DNA of 64,000 bases, taken from assembly GCF_014297365.1 (NCBI RefSeq), contig NZ_JACOQD010000001.1:434001-498000 (forward strand), read 5' to 3'. The notes under the pieces are model-generated. The model was not told the origin of the DNA and did not search any database. It saw only the letters and a program-made list of their open reading frames with translations. Of this stretch, positions 33,321 through 42,775 are shown one piece after another. The stretch is from Winogradskyella echinorum. Lineage in GTDB: Bacteria; Bacteroidota; Bacteroidia; Flavobacteriales; Flavobacteriaceae. How positions within the stretch are numbered: the stretch's first letter is position 1; each line of letters opens with the position of its first letter. The position numbers and the translations under genes were made by a program.

Positions 33321-35433
33321 GTTTTACAGATTCTAAAACTTTAAATGATGCCTTTGTAACCGCGACAATGTCTTCAAAAGGAATTGGTGCTTTACCATTG
33401 GTTAACAACCCATTTACAAAAGCTTCAACCATTTCTTTTTGGCCTTTGTTCTGATTAAAAATCTTTTGCTTTTTAGGTTTCCCTTTTCCATAAATTTTTA
33501 ATTCTTTAAAGTCGTTTAAGGTAGCTGAAAGTCCGGCAGAAAATACTTCAACATATTCTTTAGTCATAGATTTAGAACCATTAGCATAATATGCAACAAC
33601 TCCTGAAGATCCGTTTTCAAACTGAATTAAAATATTTAAAGTATCATTTAATTTATTGGCATCTGGTAAGGCAGAAGCCGATACTTTAACAGGAAGGCTT
33701 CCATTTAGATAGGTTAGATAATCAATAAAGTGACATACTTCACCTAAAACACGTCCTCCTCCAATTTCTATATCTTGTATCCAGGTATCACCAGGAATAG
33801 CACCTGCGTTAATACGGTATAGCATCGTCATAGGATTATTACCTACTGCTTTTTTTAGCTTTGCCGTAAGCGGAGAAAACCGTCTATTAAAGCCAACCAT
33901 AACAGATTTATTGGTTTCTGCTTGCAACTCTATAATATTCTGCAACTCGGACTCTAAAAGACATAAGGGTTTTTCTACAAAAACATTCTTATTAGCTTTT
34001 AAGCTTTTTAAAACATATGACCCATGAGAATCGTGACGCGTGGCTACAAAAACAGTATTTGTCTTATCATCTAAAACATCATCCTCTTTTGTTGCACAAA
34101 ACTGAAACTTAAATTTTTCAGCAACTCTTTTTGATGTAGTACCTGTATTAGTTAATACTCCTACTCTGCCAACTTCATTAGACTCTGGGATATTAGGTAA
34201 TAAATTACCTTGTGCATAACTACCAGCACCTACGAAAGAAATATTTATTTTACCTAGTTTCTCAGATTCACTGGTTGAAATTTTAGATTTGTTTGTTTCT
34301 TTTTCTATATCATATTTTAAAGCAATTCCTGTAAAAGGTTCTGCTTTAGAAACCACTAAATCAAATGCTTCTTTAGCATTATCAAAATCGAATTCATGCG
34401 TTGTAAGATATTCTATATCTATTTTTTTGGTAGCGATTAAATTTTGAAAGGCTTCCATGTTTCGCTTTTCTGTCCAACGCACATAAGGTAAAGGGTAGTC
34501 TATTCCTTTTTCTTCATAATTAAGATCGTAACGTCCAGGGCCATAAGAACAGGCCATTTTGAGTTCTAGTTCTTTACGGTACCAATACGGATCTCGCTCA
34601 AAACCAGTTGGTACAGCTCCTAAAACAACTACTTTGCCTTTTTTACGAGCAATTGCACCTGCAAAATTTATAGGGTCTAAGCTAGCTGTAGCTGCCGCAA
34701 TTATAACTGCATCAGCACCATAACCGTTAGTTGCATTTAAAATTTGTTCTTCAACACCTGCTGCATTTCTTGTTAATCCTAAATCGACGACTTTATTATC
34801 AACAGCTTGTTTAACTGCTGCTTCAGATACATCTATTCCTATTACGGTAACTCCAGAAGCTTTTAAAATTAAGGCTGCTAATTGGCCTAAAAGCCCCAGA
34901 CCAATTATGACACAAGATTCGCCTAAACGTAAATCAGCCTGACGAACACCTTGCATTGAAATAGCACCTAAAGTATTGTACGCTGCATCTTTTAAATTGG
35001 AATCATTATCTAATTTTACACACAAGTTAATTGGTACAGAAACAATCTCAGCATGGTTGGCGTAACCTGCACCTGCACATGCTACTTTATCTCCTACTTC
35101 AAATTCAGTAACTCCTTCACCTACTTCAATTACCTCACCTGCACAACTATACCCTAATGGAGAGTATGCGTCTAGCTTTTTCATTACAGCTCTGTAAGTT
35201 TGTACTGGCCCTTGTTTCTTTAAAGTATCTATTACTTGTTTTACTTGCTGCGGACGTTCTTTAGCCTTACCAATTAAGCTTTTACGTGCTGCTACGACTG
35301 TAGAACCCTCCGTACCAGCACTAATTATTGAATAGTGATTTTTAACAATAACCATTCCTTTTCCTAGTTGTGGATAAGGTACTTCTTGTATAATCATATC
35401 GCCAGAACCTAACTTTTGTGTGAGTTGTTGCAT
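33295..35433 (-). CDS. Fused zinc-type dehydrogenase and Gfo/Idh/MocA oxidoreductase
   Basis: A 712-residue bidomain oxidoreductase. Residues about 1-365 are a medium-chain (MDR) dehydrogenase: YSPLGYSCAGEVIEVGEGV, CAGAGYANHAEIV, ESCVIIGLGLLGQLAALILK as the NAD(P) Rossmann fold. From about residue 390 a second Rossmann fold begins (ISFVGAGSYAQGNLLPN), with VFVEKPLCL and VGFNRRFSPL typical of Gfo/Idh/MocA enzymes. This fusion recurs in Bacteroidota capsule loci, often near proteins like the one encoded downstream. It probably oxidises or reduces a sugar or sugar nucleotide, but the substrate is unknown. It starts one base after the stop of the Wzy-like gene and overlaps the next gene. Confidence 0.88.
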   Translation of the reverse strand: MQQLTQKLGSGDMIIQEVPYPQLGKGMVIVKNHYSIISAGTEGSTVVAARKSLIGKAKERPQQVKQVIDTLKKQGPVQTYRAVMKKLDAYSPLGYSCAGEVIEVGEGVTEFEVGDKVACAGAGYANHAEIVSVPINLCVKLDNDSNLKDAAYNTLGAISMQGVRQADLRLGESCVIIGLGLLGQLAALILKASGVTVIGIDVSEAAVKQAVDNKVVDLGLTRNAAGVEEQILNATNGYGADAVIIAAATASLDPINFAGAIARKKGKVVVLGAVPTGFERDPYWYRKELELKMACSYGPGRYDLNYEEKGIDYPLPYVRWTEKRNMEAFQNLIATKKIDIEYLTTHEFDFDNAKEAFDLVVSKAEPFTGIALKYDIEKETNKSKISTSESEKLGKINISFVGAGSYAQGNLLPNIPESNEVGRVGVLTNTGTTSKRVAEKFKFQFCATKEDDVLDDKTNTVFVATRHDSHGSYVLKSLKANKNVFVEKPLCLLESELQNIIELQAETNKSVMVGFNRRFSPLTAKLKKAVGNNPMTMLYRINAGAIPGDTWIQDIEIGGGRVLGEVCHFIDYLTYLNGSLPVKVSASALPDANKLNDTLNILIQFENGSSGVVAYYANGSKSMTKEYVEVFSAGLSATLNDFKELKIYGKGKPKKQKIFNQNKGQKEMVEAFVNGLLTNGKAPIPFEDIVAVTKASFKVLESVKRGGEQVEI

Positions 35434-36666
35434 TTAAACTTTGTTTTCTTTTATAAATAATTGAGGTTTCATTAATAAAGTGCCAAAGATACCCCAAACT
35501 AAGATATTATAATAATAATATACACCAGGAACTAGACCGATACAATCTACTAAGTACATTCCTAATAGCATCATACCAAATACTCTTACATTTTTATGTA
35601 TACTAAAGATGTTTTTTATTTTTCTAATAATGAAAACGAATAGGATTAGAAATCCGATTATACCATTTACCATTAGTACCCGTAAGAATTCATTATGTAC
35701 AGGCCTATTTATTCCATCACCTAGCCATTGAAAAAATGGAGACTGTTCTAGAGTCCAAAAGTCCCAATATTCTTGCCAAATATATCCACGACCTGCCAAT
35801 GTATACCGAGCATCTCTCACCTCACCAGTTTGATAACCTACTTCTTTACTGAATAATTGCTCTATGTTAGTTGAAACAGCATCACCAAAAACTAATATTA
35901 TAACGAGAACACCTACAAGAATTGAAAATGATTGTTTTATTCTAGATTTTGAAAACAACAATAATAAAACTATCCATAACCCAATTATTCCCACTCCTGC
36001 TTTACTGAAAACAGCATAAATAGAAACTAAGGCTCCACCAGCTAACAACAAAAGAAACATCTTAAAAAATAACCCTTTGAGTTGAAAAATAGATTGGTAT
36101 ATCAATATTGAAATAAGTGTCATTAAGCCATAAAATCTAACTGGAAATGCATCGTGATAAAAGCCAACATATCGTGTTAACCCTACAGTCTCTCTCTCCT
36201 GAAACACAACACCTGTACTCAACTGATAAACACTAACTAATATAGGAAACACTCCACATATCATAATAGCAATTAAAAATTGCTTAAGACATTTTTGATC
36301 CTTTAAAAAGATAGGGATTAATATAAACCCTAAGTAAATATTAATATTAAGGATAACGGTTTCTATGGTCGCCATAGGTTTAACTCCTAAAGCCCAAATA
36401 AGTCCTAATGACAAAGCCAAAACGTATATTTTTGCAGATTCTAACCAACGCTTTGGAACACTCTTTCTATTTAAAAAAACTTTAAAATATAAAACTGAAA
36501 TCAGTATACCTTGAACACCAAGTATCGATAATGGTCCAATCTTTACTTCCCAAAAAGCATCTACTATAGATTTTGTAGCTACCAAAACTAAAAAGGACGC
36601 AAACAGACCTTTTTGTATTTTGGCAGCTATTATAGCAAGTAAAATAAATATAGGCACTAATATCAT
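35434..36666 (-). CDS. O-antigen/capsule polymerase (Wzy-like) membrane protein
   Basis: A 410-residue polytopic membrane protein with about ten or more hydrophobic segments, the layout of Wzy polymerases and O-antigen ligases. A large periplasmic loop lies around residues 270-325 (GYQTGEVRDARYTLAGRGYIWQEYWDFW and GDGINRPVHNEFLRVLMVNG), matching the region where O-antigen ligase-like proteins carry conserved Arg and His. In context it should join repeat units of the capsule after Wzx flipping. Sequence conservation in this family is low, so the assignment rests on topology, the NEFLRVLMVNG-like motif and position. The GTG or ATG start overlaps the acyltransferase gene upstream by four bases. 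Confidence 0.78.
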   Translation of the reverse strand: MILVPIFILLAIIAAKIQKGLFASFLVLVATKSIVDAFWEVKIGPLSILGVQGILISVLYFKVFLNRKSVPKRWLESAKIYVLALSLGLIWALGVKPMATIETVILNINIYLGFILIPIFLKDQKCLKQFLIAIMICGVFPILVSVYQLSTGVVFQERETVGLTRYVGFYHDAFPVRFYGLMTLISILIYQSIFQLKGLFFKMFLLLLAGGALVSIYAVFSKAGVGIIGLWIVLLLLFSKSRIKQSFSILVGVLVIILVFGDAVSTNIEQLFSKEVGYQTGEVRDARYTLAGRGYIWQEYWDFWTLEQSPFFQWLGDGINRPVHNEFLRVLMVNGIIGFLILFVFIIRKIKNIFSIHKNVRVFGMMLLGMYLVDCIGLVPGVYYYYNILVWGIFGTLLMKPQLFIKENKV

Positions 36667-37121
36667 GACACGTCTTTATGCACTTTAGGTAATGGTCTAT
36701 AAGGTTTTTCTAATGTTTTTAGAATCTTTATAGGGTTACCAGCAGCAACCACTCCTTCTGGTATATCTTTATTAACCACAGAACCTGCTCCGATTATAGC
36801 ATGGTTTCCTATGGTAACATTGCGCATAACCACAGTATTAACACCAATAAACACATGATCACCAATGGTTACATAACCTGTTCCATTATCTTCTTGGTTA
36901 ATAATATGCGCAGCACCATCATGAGACAATATATAACAACCATGTGTTATTAAACAATGATCACCAATGGTTACTTTACCGCGCCTTACATCTATTTTAG
37001 CTCCCAAACTAATCATAGTATTTTTACCAATTGTAGCCCCAGATGCTCTTAAAAAAGACATTTGAAACAAACGAAGTATATTCCCTAAGTAGTGTATAAG
37101 TTTTCGAATTACTACTTTCAT
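36663..37121 (-). CDS. Hexapeptide-repeat acyltransferase
   Basis: A 152-residue left-handed beta-helix enzyme of the maltose/galactoside O-acetyltransferase type. Hexapeptide turns are visible in order: ATIGKNTMISLGAKID, VTIGDHCLITHGCYI, VTIGDHVFIGVNTVVMRN and VTIGNHAIIGAGSVVNKDIPEG, with VVAAGNPIKILK at the end. The histidine SHDGAAH may be catalytic. It likely adds an acetyl group to a sugar of the capsule repeat or a precursor. It is short for the family, which may lack an extra N-terminal cap. Stop and start codons overlap with both neighbours. Confidence 0.88.
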   Translation of the reverse strand: MKVVIRKLIHYLGNILRLFQMSFLRASGATIGKNTMISLGAKIDVRRGKVTIGDHCLITHGCYILSHDGAAHIINQEDNGTGYVTIGDHVFIGVNTVVMRNVTIGNHAIIGAGSVVNKDIPEGVVAAGNPIKILKTLEKPYRPLPKVHKDVS

Positions 37122-38281
37122 TATGTAAGCGTGTTAGAAATGATAGTTTTAAAATCTTTTGATATTTTTTCTATTGAAAAATCGGAAACAACATAGGCTC
37201 TATTATACTCACCTATTGCTCTTCGTTTTTCATAATCACTTAATATTGCTTTTAATGCTATTTTAAGTTGCTCTAGATCACCTGGCACAAAAGAAAAACC
37301 ATTTAACTGGTCTTTAAAAACTTCCCTATGAGCACCAACTGGTGTAAAAACAGTAGGCTTACCCATTGACATAGCTTCAAGAAGCGAACGCGAAAATCCT
37401 TCAGAATATGATGCTGTTAAAAAAATATCTGTTGTGCGCAAATGCTTCATTTTATCGGCTCCATTAATTATTCCCAAATTAACATAGTTATTTTTGTAAT
37501 CTGAGTTTACAATTTTAGCCTCAGCTTCAAAAGGATCTTCGTAAGTGATTTTTTTACCAGTAAACTGGTTGTAAAAGACTCCGCGTTCTCCTTTTCTTAT
37601 ATTTCCTGCAAAATAAAAAGTTGCAAAAGGAAATTCCTGACAAATTTGAGGAATTATTTTTAAAATATCGGTAAATCCTTTGGCTTTCGTCATATGACCC
37701 ATAACTAGTATTTTACCTTGTTGTATCTCAGCATCATCACTTTTAGCATATTGCTCCGTATCCATAGCCTGATACAACACTGCCATTTTAGATTCTGGTA
37801 CAAAAGGATGAAATTGATCTTTTAAATAATTGGCTTGTACAATGGCACAATCTACTTTCTTTAAACTATAACCAACAAGTTTTTTAATAATAGGATTAAA
37901 CTGAGTAAAATTTAGTTTAAAATGACTTCCCCTTAAGTGAATAATTACTTTAGCACCAAAGAGTTTACTGAGTAAAATTGTCCAAACATCTCTTCCAATC
38001 CATCCAATTTGGGTTGGTGTAATTGGGTAATACACACATTTGGGTCTATTAGTAATTAGTAATTTAAAAAGTTTGGTGAAGAAAATAAAAAAGTTAGTTA
38101 ACATTGACAGATCTAACTTTCCCTTTTTAGTGTTATCGCTTCTAAAATTTGTTTTAAGAAACTTAATATTAAAAGCATTGTTTAAGGTATCCGATTCTAA
38201 AAATTGTTGCATACTCAATTCTGGACCTGAGTACGGAGGAGGCGTTGGACCAATAAATAATATTTTTGGCTTTTTACTCAT
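37121..38281 (-). CDS. Family 4 glycosyltransferase (canonical EX7E)
   Basis: A 386-residue GT-B enzyme with LFIGPTPPPYSGPELSMQQ at the N terminus and a C-terminal donor domain with ILVMGHMTKAKGF and the sugar-nucleotide motif SYSEGFSRSLLEAMSMGKPTVFTP, where both glutamates of the EX7E signature are present. It should transfer one hexose-type residue with retention of configuration to the lipid-linked oligosaccharide; donor and acceptor are unknown. Its start overlaps the previous gene by eight bases, so it is in the operon. Confidence 0.87.
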   Translation of the reverse strand: MSKKPKILFIGPTPPPYSGPELSMQQFLESDTLNNAFNIKFLKTNFRSDNTKKGKLDLSMLTNFFIFFTKLFKLLITNRPKCVYYPITPTQIGWIGRDVWTILLSKLFGAKVIIHLRGSHFKLNFTQFNPIIKKLVGYSLKKVDCAIVQANYLKDQFHPFVPESKMAVLYQAMDTEQYAKSDDAEIQQGKILVMGHMTKAKGFTDILKIIPQICQEFPFATFYFAGNIRKGERGVFYNQFTGKKITYEDPFEAEAKIVNSDYKNNYVNLGIINGADKMKHLRTTDIFLTASYSEGFSRSLLEAMSMGKPTVFTPVGAHREVFKDQLNGFSFVPGDLEQLKIALKAILSDYEKRRAIGEYNRAYVVSDFSIEKISKDFKTIISNTLT

Positions 38282-39365
38282 TTAATAAACTTGCTTTTAT
38301 TTGTTGCACCCATTTTTGAACCGATAACTCTTCCCCTTTTTGCTTAGCACTGTTGCATAGCTCAATAAGCTTTACTCTATCTTGTAAAAGACTGGTAATT
38401 ATTTTTGTGTTTTCCATTATATTATCATCAAGAATATAACCATTTTTATCATTTTCTAAATAACTGATTTCTGGCCCGTGTTTTTCTGCTTTTAACGTAA
38501 TATATGGTCTACCATAGGCAAATGCATGATTTATTGATAAACCTGAAAGCCCTGGAATAAATACTAAAGATGTCCTTTTCATTATTGGTGCAATTTTAGC
38601 TTCATCAACTAATGTACCATGCCATTTAATCGTCGTATCTTTTTGTATGGCATCTTTTACAATATTTTGCTCTGGACCATCACCAATTATCTCAAGCCTA
38701 AGCTGTTTAAAGTTTGGTTTTAATGCTTTGTAGTAAGCTATGACATCTTTAATTCTTTTAGAAGGAATTAACCTACCAATAAAAAGTATCGTTTGCAATT
38801 CTTCTGGAGGTAGTTGGAAATTATAATATTTTTCTATTTCAGTATTATCTATGGTGTTATTTGCCCAAAATGCTTTTTGTGGTGATACTAATTTTTGTTC
38901 TACTGCAAATTTCGAAGCTTCTTCTGTATAATAAATAACACGATTTAAATATCTATTAAAGAATTTTGAAAGCTTGTAGTCTAAAAATCCATAAACACCA
39001 TTCTTAGATTTCAGTTTTGCATGATTATATGAAAATAAACGTACAGATTTATTAAGTTTTCTAAGTTTTATTGCATAAAAAAACAATGACAAATTCTTTT
39101 TTTCAGCTGGTATCAATACCCAATCAAAGTTACTCAATAGTAATTTTAGCTTTTGCTTTACCTCTATAGATTTCCCAAAGTTTTTCTTAGAAACATTAAC
39201 TTTAATAAGCTCAAAACCCCAATTTTCATCTAGTTCTTGATCACCCATATTGTCTCGTCCTGTGCCAGACAATATTGTTAAATCTACATCATTTTGAACA
39301 GCTAGATGGTTTAAAAAACGTGCTTTATAGTGATTAAAATTTGGTGCCAGCCAAAGTATTTTCAT
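38274..39365 (-). CDS. Family 4 glycosyltransferase with altered EX7E motif
   Basis: A 363-residue GT-B protein: ILWLAPNFNHYKARFLNHL at the N terminus, TILFIGRLIPSKRIKDVI in the donor domain, and the nucleotide-sugar region VFIPGLSGLSINHAFAYGRPYITLK. Here the two glutamates of the common EX7E motif are not present (Ser and His occupy the aligned places), a variation known in some GT4 branches. The fold and the rest of the donor site are intact, so I take it as active. Acceptor and donor unknown. It overlaps the neighbouring GT gene by eight bases. Confidence 0.83.
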   Translation of the reverse strand: MKILWLAPNFNHYKARFLNHLAVQNDVDLTILSGTGRDNMGDQELDENWGFELIKVNVSKKNFGKSIEVKQKLKLLLSNFDWVLIPAEKKNLSLFFYAIKLRKLNKSVRLFSYNHAKLKSKNGVYGFLDYKLSKFFNRYLNRVIYYTEEASKFAVEQKLVSPQKAFWANNTIDNTEIEKYYNFQLPPEELQTILFIGRLIPSKRIKDVIAYYKALKPNFKQLRLEIIGDGPEQNIVKDAIQKDTTIKWHGTLVDEAKIAPIMKRTSLVFIPGLSGLSINHAFAYGRPYITLKAEKHGPEISYLENDKNGYILDDNIMENTKIITSLLQDRVKLIELCNSAKQKGEELSVQKWVQQIKASLLNE

Positions 39366-39369
39366 AAAG

Positions 39370-40446
39370 TTATATCAATTTTAAATAGACATTATAATAA
39401 TCTCTTTCCATACGCTCTATGGAAAAATTATTTTTGACATAAGCAATTCTTTTATGAGAATCATCACCTATTTGAGCCATGTTTTTAGAATACCAAGCTA
39501 ATCGTTCTGCTAGTTCTGCTTCTGAGTTAACTATGTTTTCTGGCTCTAAGGGCTCAATAACCTCCTTTAATCCACCAGAATCATTAAAAGCCAAAATTGG
39601 AAGACCATAAAGATAAGCCTCTACTGCCACCAAGCCAAATCCTTCATTATCTGAGGGCTGAACACATACATGAAATTGTTTATAATATCTATCCACATTA
39701 TTTGAATAACCTACAAGATCTACATTACTCTCAAGGTTGAGTCTTTTAACAAGCTGTTTTATTTCAGAGAAATTAACACCATCTCCAACTAATATCAAAC
39801 GTCCCTTCTGTTCATTTTTCAAGAATAAATTAAAAGCATTTAACAATCTATCAATCCGTTTTCTTGGGGTAAATCTGGAAACCAAGCCAATTGTAAATTC
39901 TTTATCTTGAATAGTATTTAGTTTGTATGACCCTATAGAAACACCATTTAAAATGACTGCTTTCTTTGTTTTTTTTAAACCATAATGAAGTTTTGCTTTA
40001 GACAAGGTAGAATTAGAATTCGTTACAAAATAATCAACTTTATTAAGCTCGTATTTTTTTAGAGTTTCTCTAATTGTATATTTAAAAAAATTCTCTTTTC
40101 TTACCCCTTTAGAAAGGCCGTGAATGGTATAAACCACCTTAGCATTTGAAGCTTTTGCCGCCATTGACCGAATTGGAGAAAAGCTATGAAGATGTACAAC
40201 TTGAAACGTATTAAACATAGTTTTTAAGTTTTTAAAAGTAGTCCTACTCATGTCAAAACCACCTTTAATACCTGATTCTAAAATCGGAATATTTTGAGAA
40301 AGTAAATACTCATAATATTGCCCCTTTGTAGTATCTAACATTATAACCACATCTAACCCTTGCTTTTTTTGCTCAATAGCAAGCTCAATCACTAAGCGCT
40401 CTATACCACCTATATGTGGACTATTTATACAATGCACAATTTTCAT
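39370..40446 (-). CDS. Family 4 glycosyltransferase (canonical EX7E)
   Basis: A 358-residue GT-B enzyme. MKIVHCINSPHIGGIERLVIELAIEQ contains the Gly-Gly-loop of the acceptor domain; AKVVYTIHGLSKGVR and FTIGLVSRFTPRKRIDRLL follow. The donor motif is DNEGFGLVAVEAYLYGLPILAF, with both conserved glutamates. It resembles WecF/EpsD-like enzymes that add GlcNAc, GalNAc or hexoses, but specificity cannot be read. Its ATG overlaps the upstream gene by four bases, a sign of coupled translation. Confidence 0.88.
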   Translation of the reverse strand: MKIVHCINSPHIGGIERLVIELAIEQKKQGLDVVIMLDTTKGQYYEYLLSQNIPILESGIKGGFDMSRTTFKNLKTMFNTFQVVHLHSFSPIRSMAAKASNAKVVYTIHGLSKGVRKENFFKYTIRETLKKYELNKVDYFVTNSNSTLSKAKLHYGLKKTKKAVILNGVSIGSYKLNTIQDKEFTIGLVSRFTPRKRIDRLLNAFNLFLKNEQKGRLILVGDGVNFSEIKQLVKRLNLESNVDLVGYSNNVDRYYKQFHVCVQPSDNEGFGLVAVEAYLYGLPILAFNDSGGLKEVIEPLEPENIVNSEAELAERLAWYSKNMAQIGDDSHKRIAYVKNNFSIERMERDYYNVYLKLI

Positions 40447-41600
40447 TGAGATGGTAACGCTTTTAAAAAATTATCGGTCATTTTTTTAATACTATGATTT
40501 TCTTTAGCGTAATTATATACATTAGTGGACACCATGTTAAATTGCGTTTTATACTGTAATAATCCTTCTAAGCAATCTACCATTTCATCAGTACTTTTTA
40601 CAACAAAACCAAGATCATTTTTAACCACAACATTATCTGGATCGAACCCTAAACTTACTATAGGTACTTGCCTTAACCACGCTTGTATAAACGTATTAGG
40701 GAAACCATCACCACCAGGTGTAGATGTATTTACAAATACACTAGCAGTATCGAAATAGGTTAAAGCATCATCAAATGATAGTTTACCTGTAGTAATTAAA
40801 TTATTTGGTTTATTTTTTAATAGCTGATCTACATAATTTTTATTGCTATGTGACCCAATCATTACAAATTTGTAATCCGTATGCTGCATCCTTGTCGCCA
40901 ATTCTATAAACAATTCTGGTTGCTTATGTGGTCCCCAATTTGCACACCATAAAATGGTTTTGTTTTTAAACCTTTGTGGAATAGCAATTAACTTATTTGG
41001 TATTGGGTGGCCAGATATCATCCGATGAGACTCTAAATTAAAGTTCGTTTTAACTTGCTGTTTTTGAAAATCATTTTGAGTAAAAGCAACATCTACCTGC
41101 TTCATACCAGACCTTCTAAAATAATCCATCAATTTATTATTTAAAGCAAAAACAATATACTTAATAAGCCCTAGCGATTTAACTGAGGCTTGTTCTTTAA
41201 ACTTAAAGTAGTGAAAATTTGCAACTGGATTTTTATTATCGGTACAAAACCAAATTAGTTTACAATTATTTTTAGAACGGTATCTCCCAAGCACATAAGT
41301 AACATTAGAAGACATACGTTGTAGAATGTAATCTGGTTTTATCTCTGCTAGAGGTTTAAGGTATTTATTTTGATCTCTCCATGGAAACCTACCAGAAGGT
41401 TTTAAATAATACACTTCAATATTACCTATAGTAGTATGTGAGTTAATTTTATTTGGCGTTATTGTTTGACAAATATAAGATACTTTAAAGCCTCGTTCTG
41501 CCAATGATTGCGCTAAATAATTAGCCTGCACCTCTGCACCACCACCACGCTCACTAATATGCCATGGCATAACAAATACTACCTTACTTCCTTTATGCAT
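40443..41600 (-). CDS. Family 4-like glycosyltransferase, non-canonical donor motif
   Basis: A 385-residue GT-B protein. The N terminus has ISERGGGAEVQANYLAQSLAERGFKVSYI, a typical acceptor domain, and the donor domain includes TILWCANWGPHKQPELFIELAT. The donor motif is GGDGFPNTFIQAWLRQVPIVSL, so Asp and Gln replace the two glutamates of EX7E. The next downstream gene has the same changes, and both share the surrounding pattern (PN, QxW, SL near DP), so they are paralogues. The conserved change suggests a distinct but active donor site. Substrate unknown. Confidence 0.82.
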   Translation of the reverse strand: MHKGSKVVFVMPWHISERGGGAEVQANYLAQSLAERGFKVSYICQTITPNKINSHTTIGNIEVYYLKPSGRFPWRDQNKYLKPLAEIKPDYILQRMSSNVTYVLGRYRSKNNCKLIWFCTDNKNPVANFHYFKFKEQASVKSLGLIKYIVFALNNKLMDYFRRSGMKQVDVAFTQNDFQKQQVKTNFNLESHRMISGHPIPNKLIAIPQRFKNKTILWCANWGPHKQPELFIELATRMQHTDYKFVMIGSHSNKNYVDQLLKNKPNNLITTGKLSFDDALTYFDTASVFVNTSTPGGDGFPNTFIQAWLRQVPIVSLGFDPDNVVVKNDLGFVVKSTDEMVDCLEGLLQYKTQFNMVSTNVYNYAKENHSIKKMTDNFLKALPSQ

Positions 41601-42732
41601 TCCCTTTAAATAACTTCTTATATGTTTGAATTATTTTATCATTTGAAAATTCTGCTTCTGCAAACTTCTTAGCATTATTACTCATTTGAGTTATTGTTTC
41701 TGGTGAAGCTATAAGTTCTTGCAGTTTTGAAACTAATTTTTCTTCATCTCCATAGGAACAGAATCCTATATTATGTTTTTTCATCCACTTATTAGGGTCA
41801 TGGTGCAATGATAATACTATTGTACCACTCAACCAACTTTGTAGATAAGCATTAGGGAGCCCATCTGCGTCTGGCAAGCTGGTATTAATATAAATTTTTG
41901 CTTCTTGATAATATTTAAAGGAATCTTTAAATTCTATTATACCAAGGCGTTTAATTTTAGTACCCTTTAGTTTATTATCAATATTATTATTATATGATTG
42001 ATTATTTGTACCTCCTCCTAAAACCGCGTACCATTGGTTGAGTTTAGAACGATTTATTATATCAATAAATTTATCTGGTTGTTTTTGTTTAGAAAGCGTT
42101 GCCAACCACAAAATCATATCTTTTTTTTCAGATTGATGTACCACAGGCAAAAAATAACTTGGCAACACAATCCCTTCTTTATTGAGTAGCTTTTTAACGG
42201 CATTTTTTTGCTGTATGGATTGATTTACAATAGAAGTTGGCAATTTCATACCTTTATTAATGTACATATCTTCATATGCTTTTAATGGCAATAACACTAA
42301 TGTTTTAATTATTCCCAGCTTAGAGTACTTTAAACGTTTTAGATTTTTCCATTGCTCTGCACTATCATCTCCATTAGTTCCCCATACATAAGGAATATTA
42401 GCTTTATTGGCATAAGCACCAGCTACATATTGCATGGTGTTTCTACCACGTACATATACAGCATCTGGTTTTACAGTATTAAGTTTTTCTTTATATAGAG
42501 GCATAAGTTGTTTCCAACCTAGCAATCCGTTTTTATGCTGAAGCCAATAGAAATGAATTCCGTCTTTAAATTCATAAGCTGGTTTAGTTTTGTCTTTGGT
42601 ACTACATATATAATGTACATCTATCTCAGATTTACTAAATCCTTGAGCCAAATTATGCAATTGTACCAAGGTTCCATTAATAGATGTAAACTCGTCAAAT
42701 AAATAGGATTGGGCTAAAATTGCTAATTTCAT
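41593..42732 (-). CDS. Family 4-like glycosyltransferase, paralogue of the previous gene
   Basis: A 379-residue GT-B protein: MKLAILAQSYLFDEFTSINGTLVQLHNLA, VRGRNTMQYVAGAYANKANI, DMILWLATLSKQKQPDKFIDI, and the donor motif DADGLPNAYLQSWLSGTIVLSL. As in its paralogue 40443-41600, Asp and Gln stand where EX7E glutamates are usual. The eight-base overlap with that gene and the similarity of both halves suggest tandem duplication in the operon and addition of two similar sugars in succession. Donor and linkage unknown. Confidence 0.82.
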   Translation of the reverse strand: MKLAILAQSYLFDEFTSINGTLVQLHNLAQGFSKSEIDVHYICSTKDKTKPAYEFKDGIHFYWLQHKNGLLGWKQLMPLYKEKLNTVKPDAVYVRGRNTMQYVAGAYANKANIPYVWGTNGDDSAEQWKNLKRLKYSKLGIIKTLVLLPLKAYEDMYINKGMKLPTSIVNQSIQQKNAVKKLLNKEGIVLPSYFLPVVHQSEKKDMILWLATLSKQKQPDKFIDIINRSKLNQWYAVLGGGTNNQSYNNNIDNKLKGTKIKRLGIIEFKDSFKYYQEAKIYINTSLPDADGLPNAYLQSWLSGTIVLSLHHDPNKWMKKHNIGFCSYGDEEKLVSKLQELIASPETITQMSNNAKKFAEAEFSNDKIIQTYKKLFKGNA

Positions 42733-42775
42733 TAATATTATTTTCTTTAATAAATCTATAAAGTTAATGATAGAC

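Noticed and set aside
33295..35433. Possible frameshifted two-gene artefact instead of a fusion
   Set aside because: The frame is continuous from the MDR domain to the Gfo/Idh/MocA domain, and the same fusion is known in other Bacteroidota.
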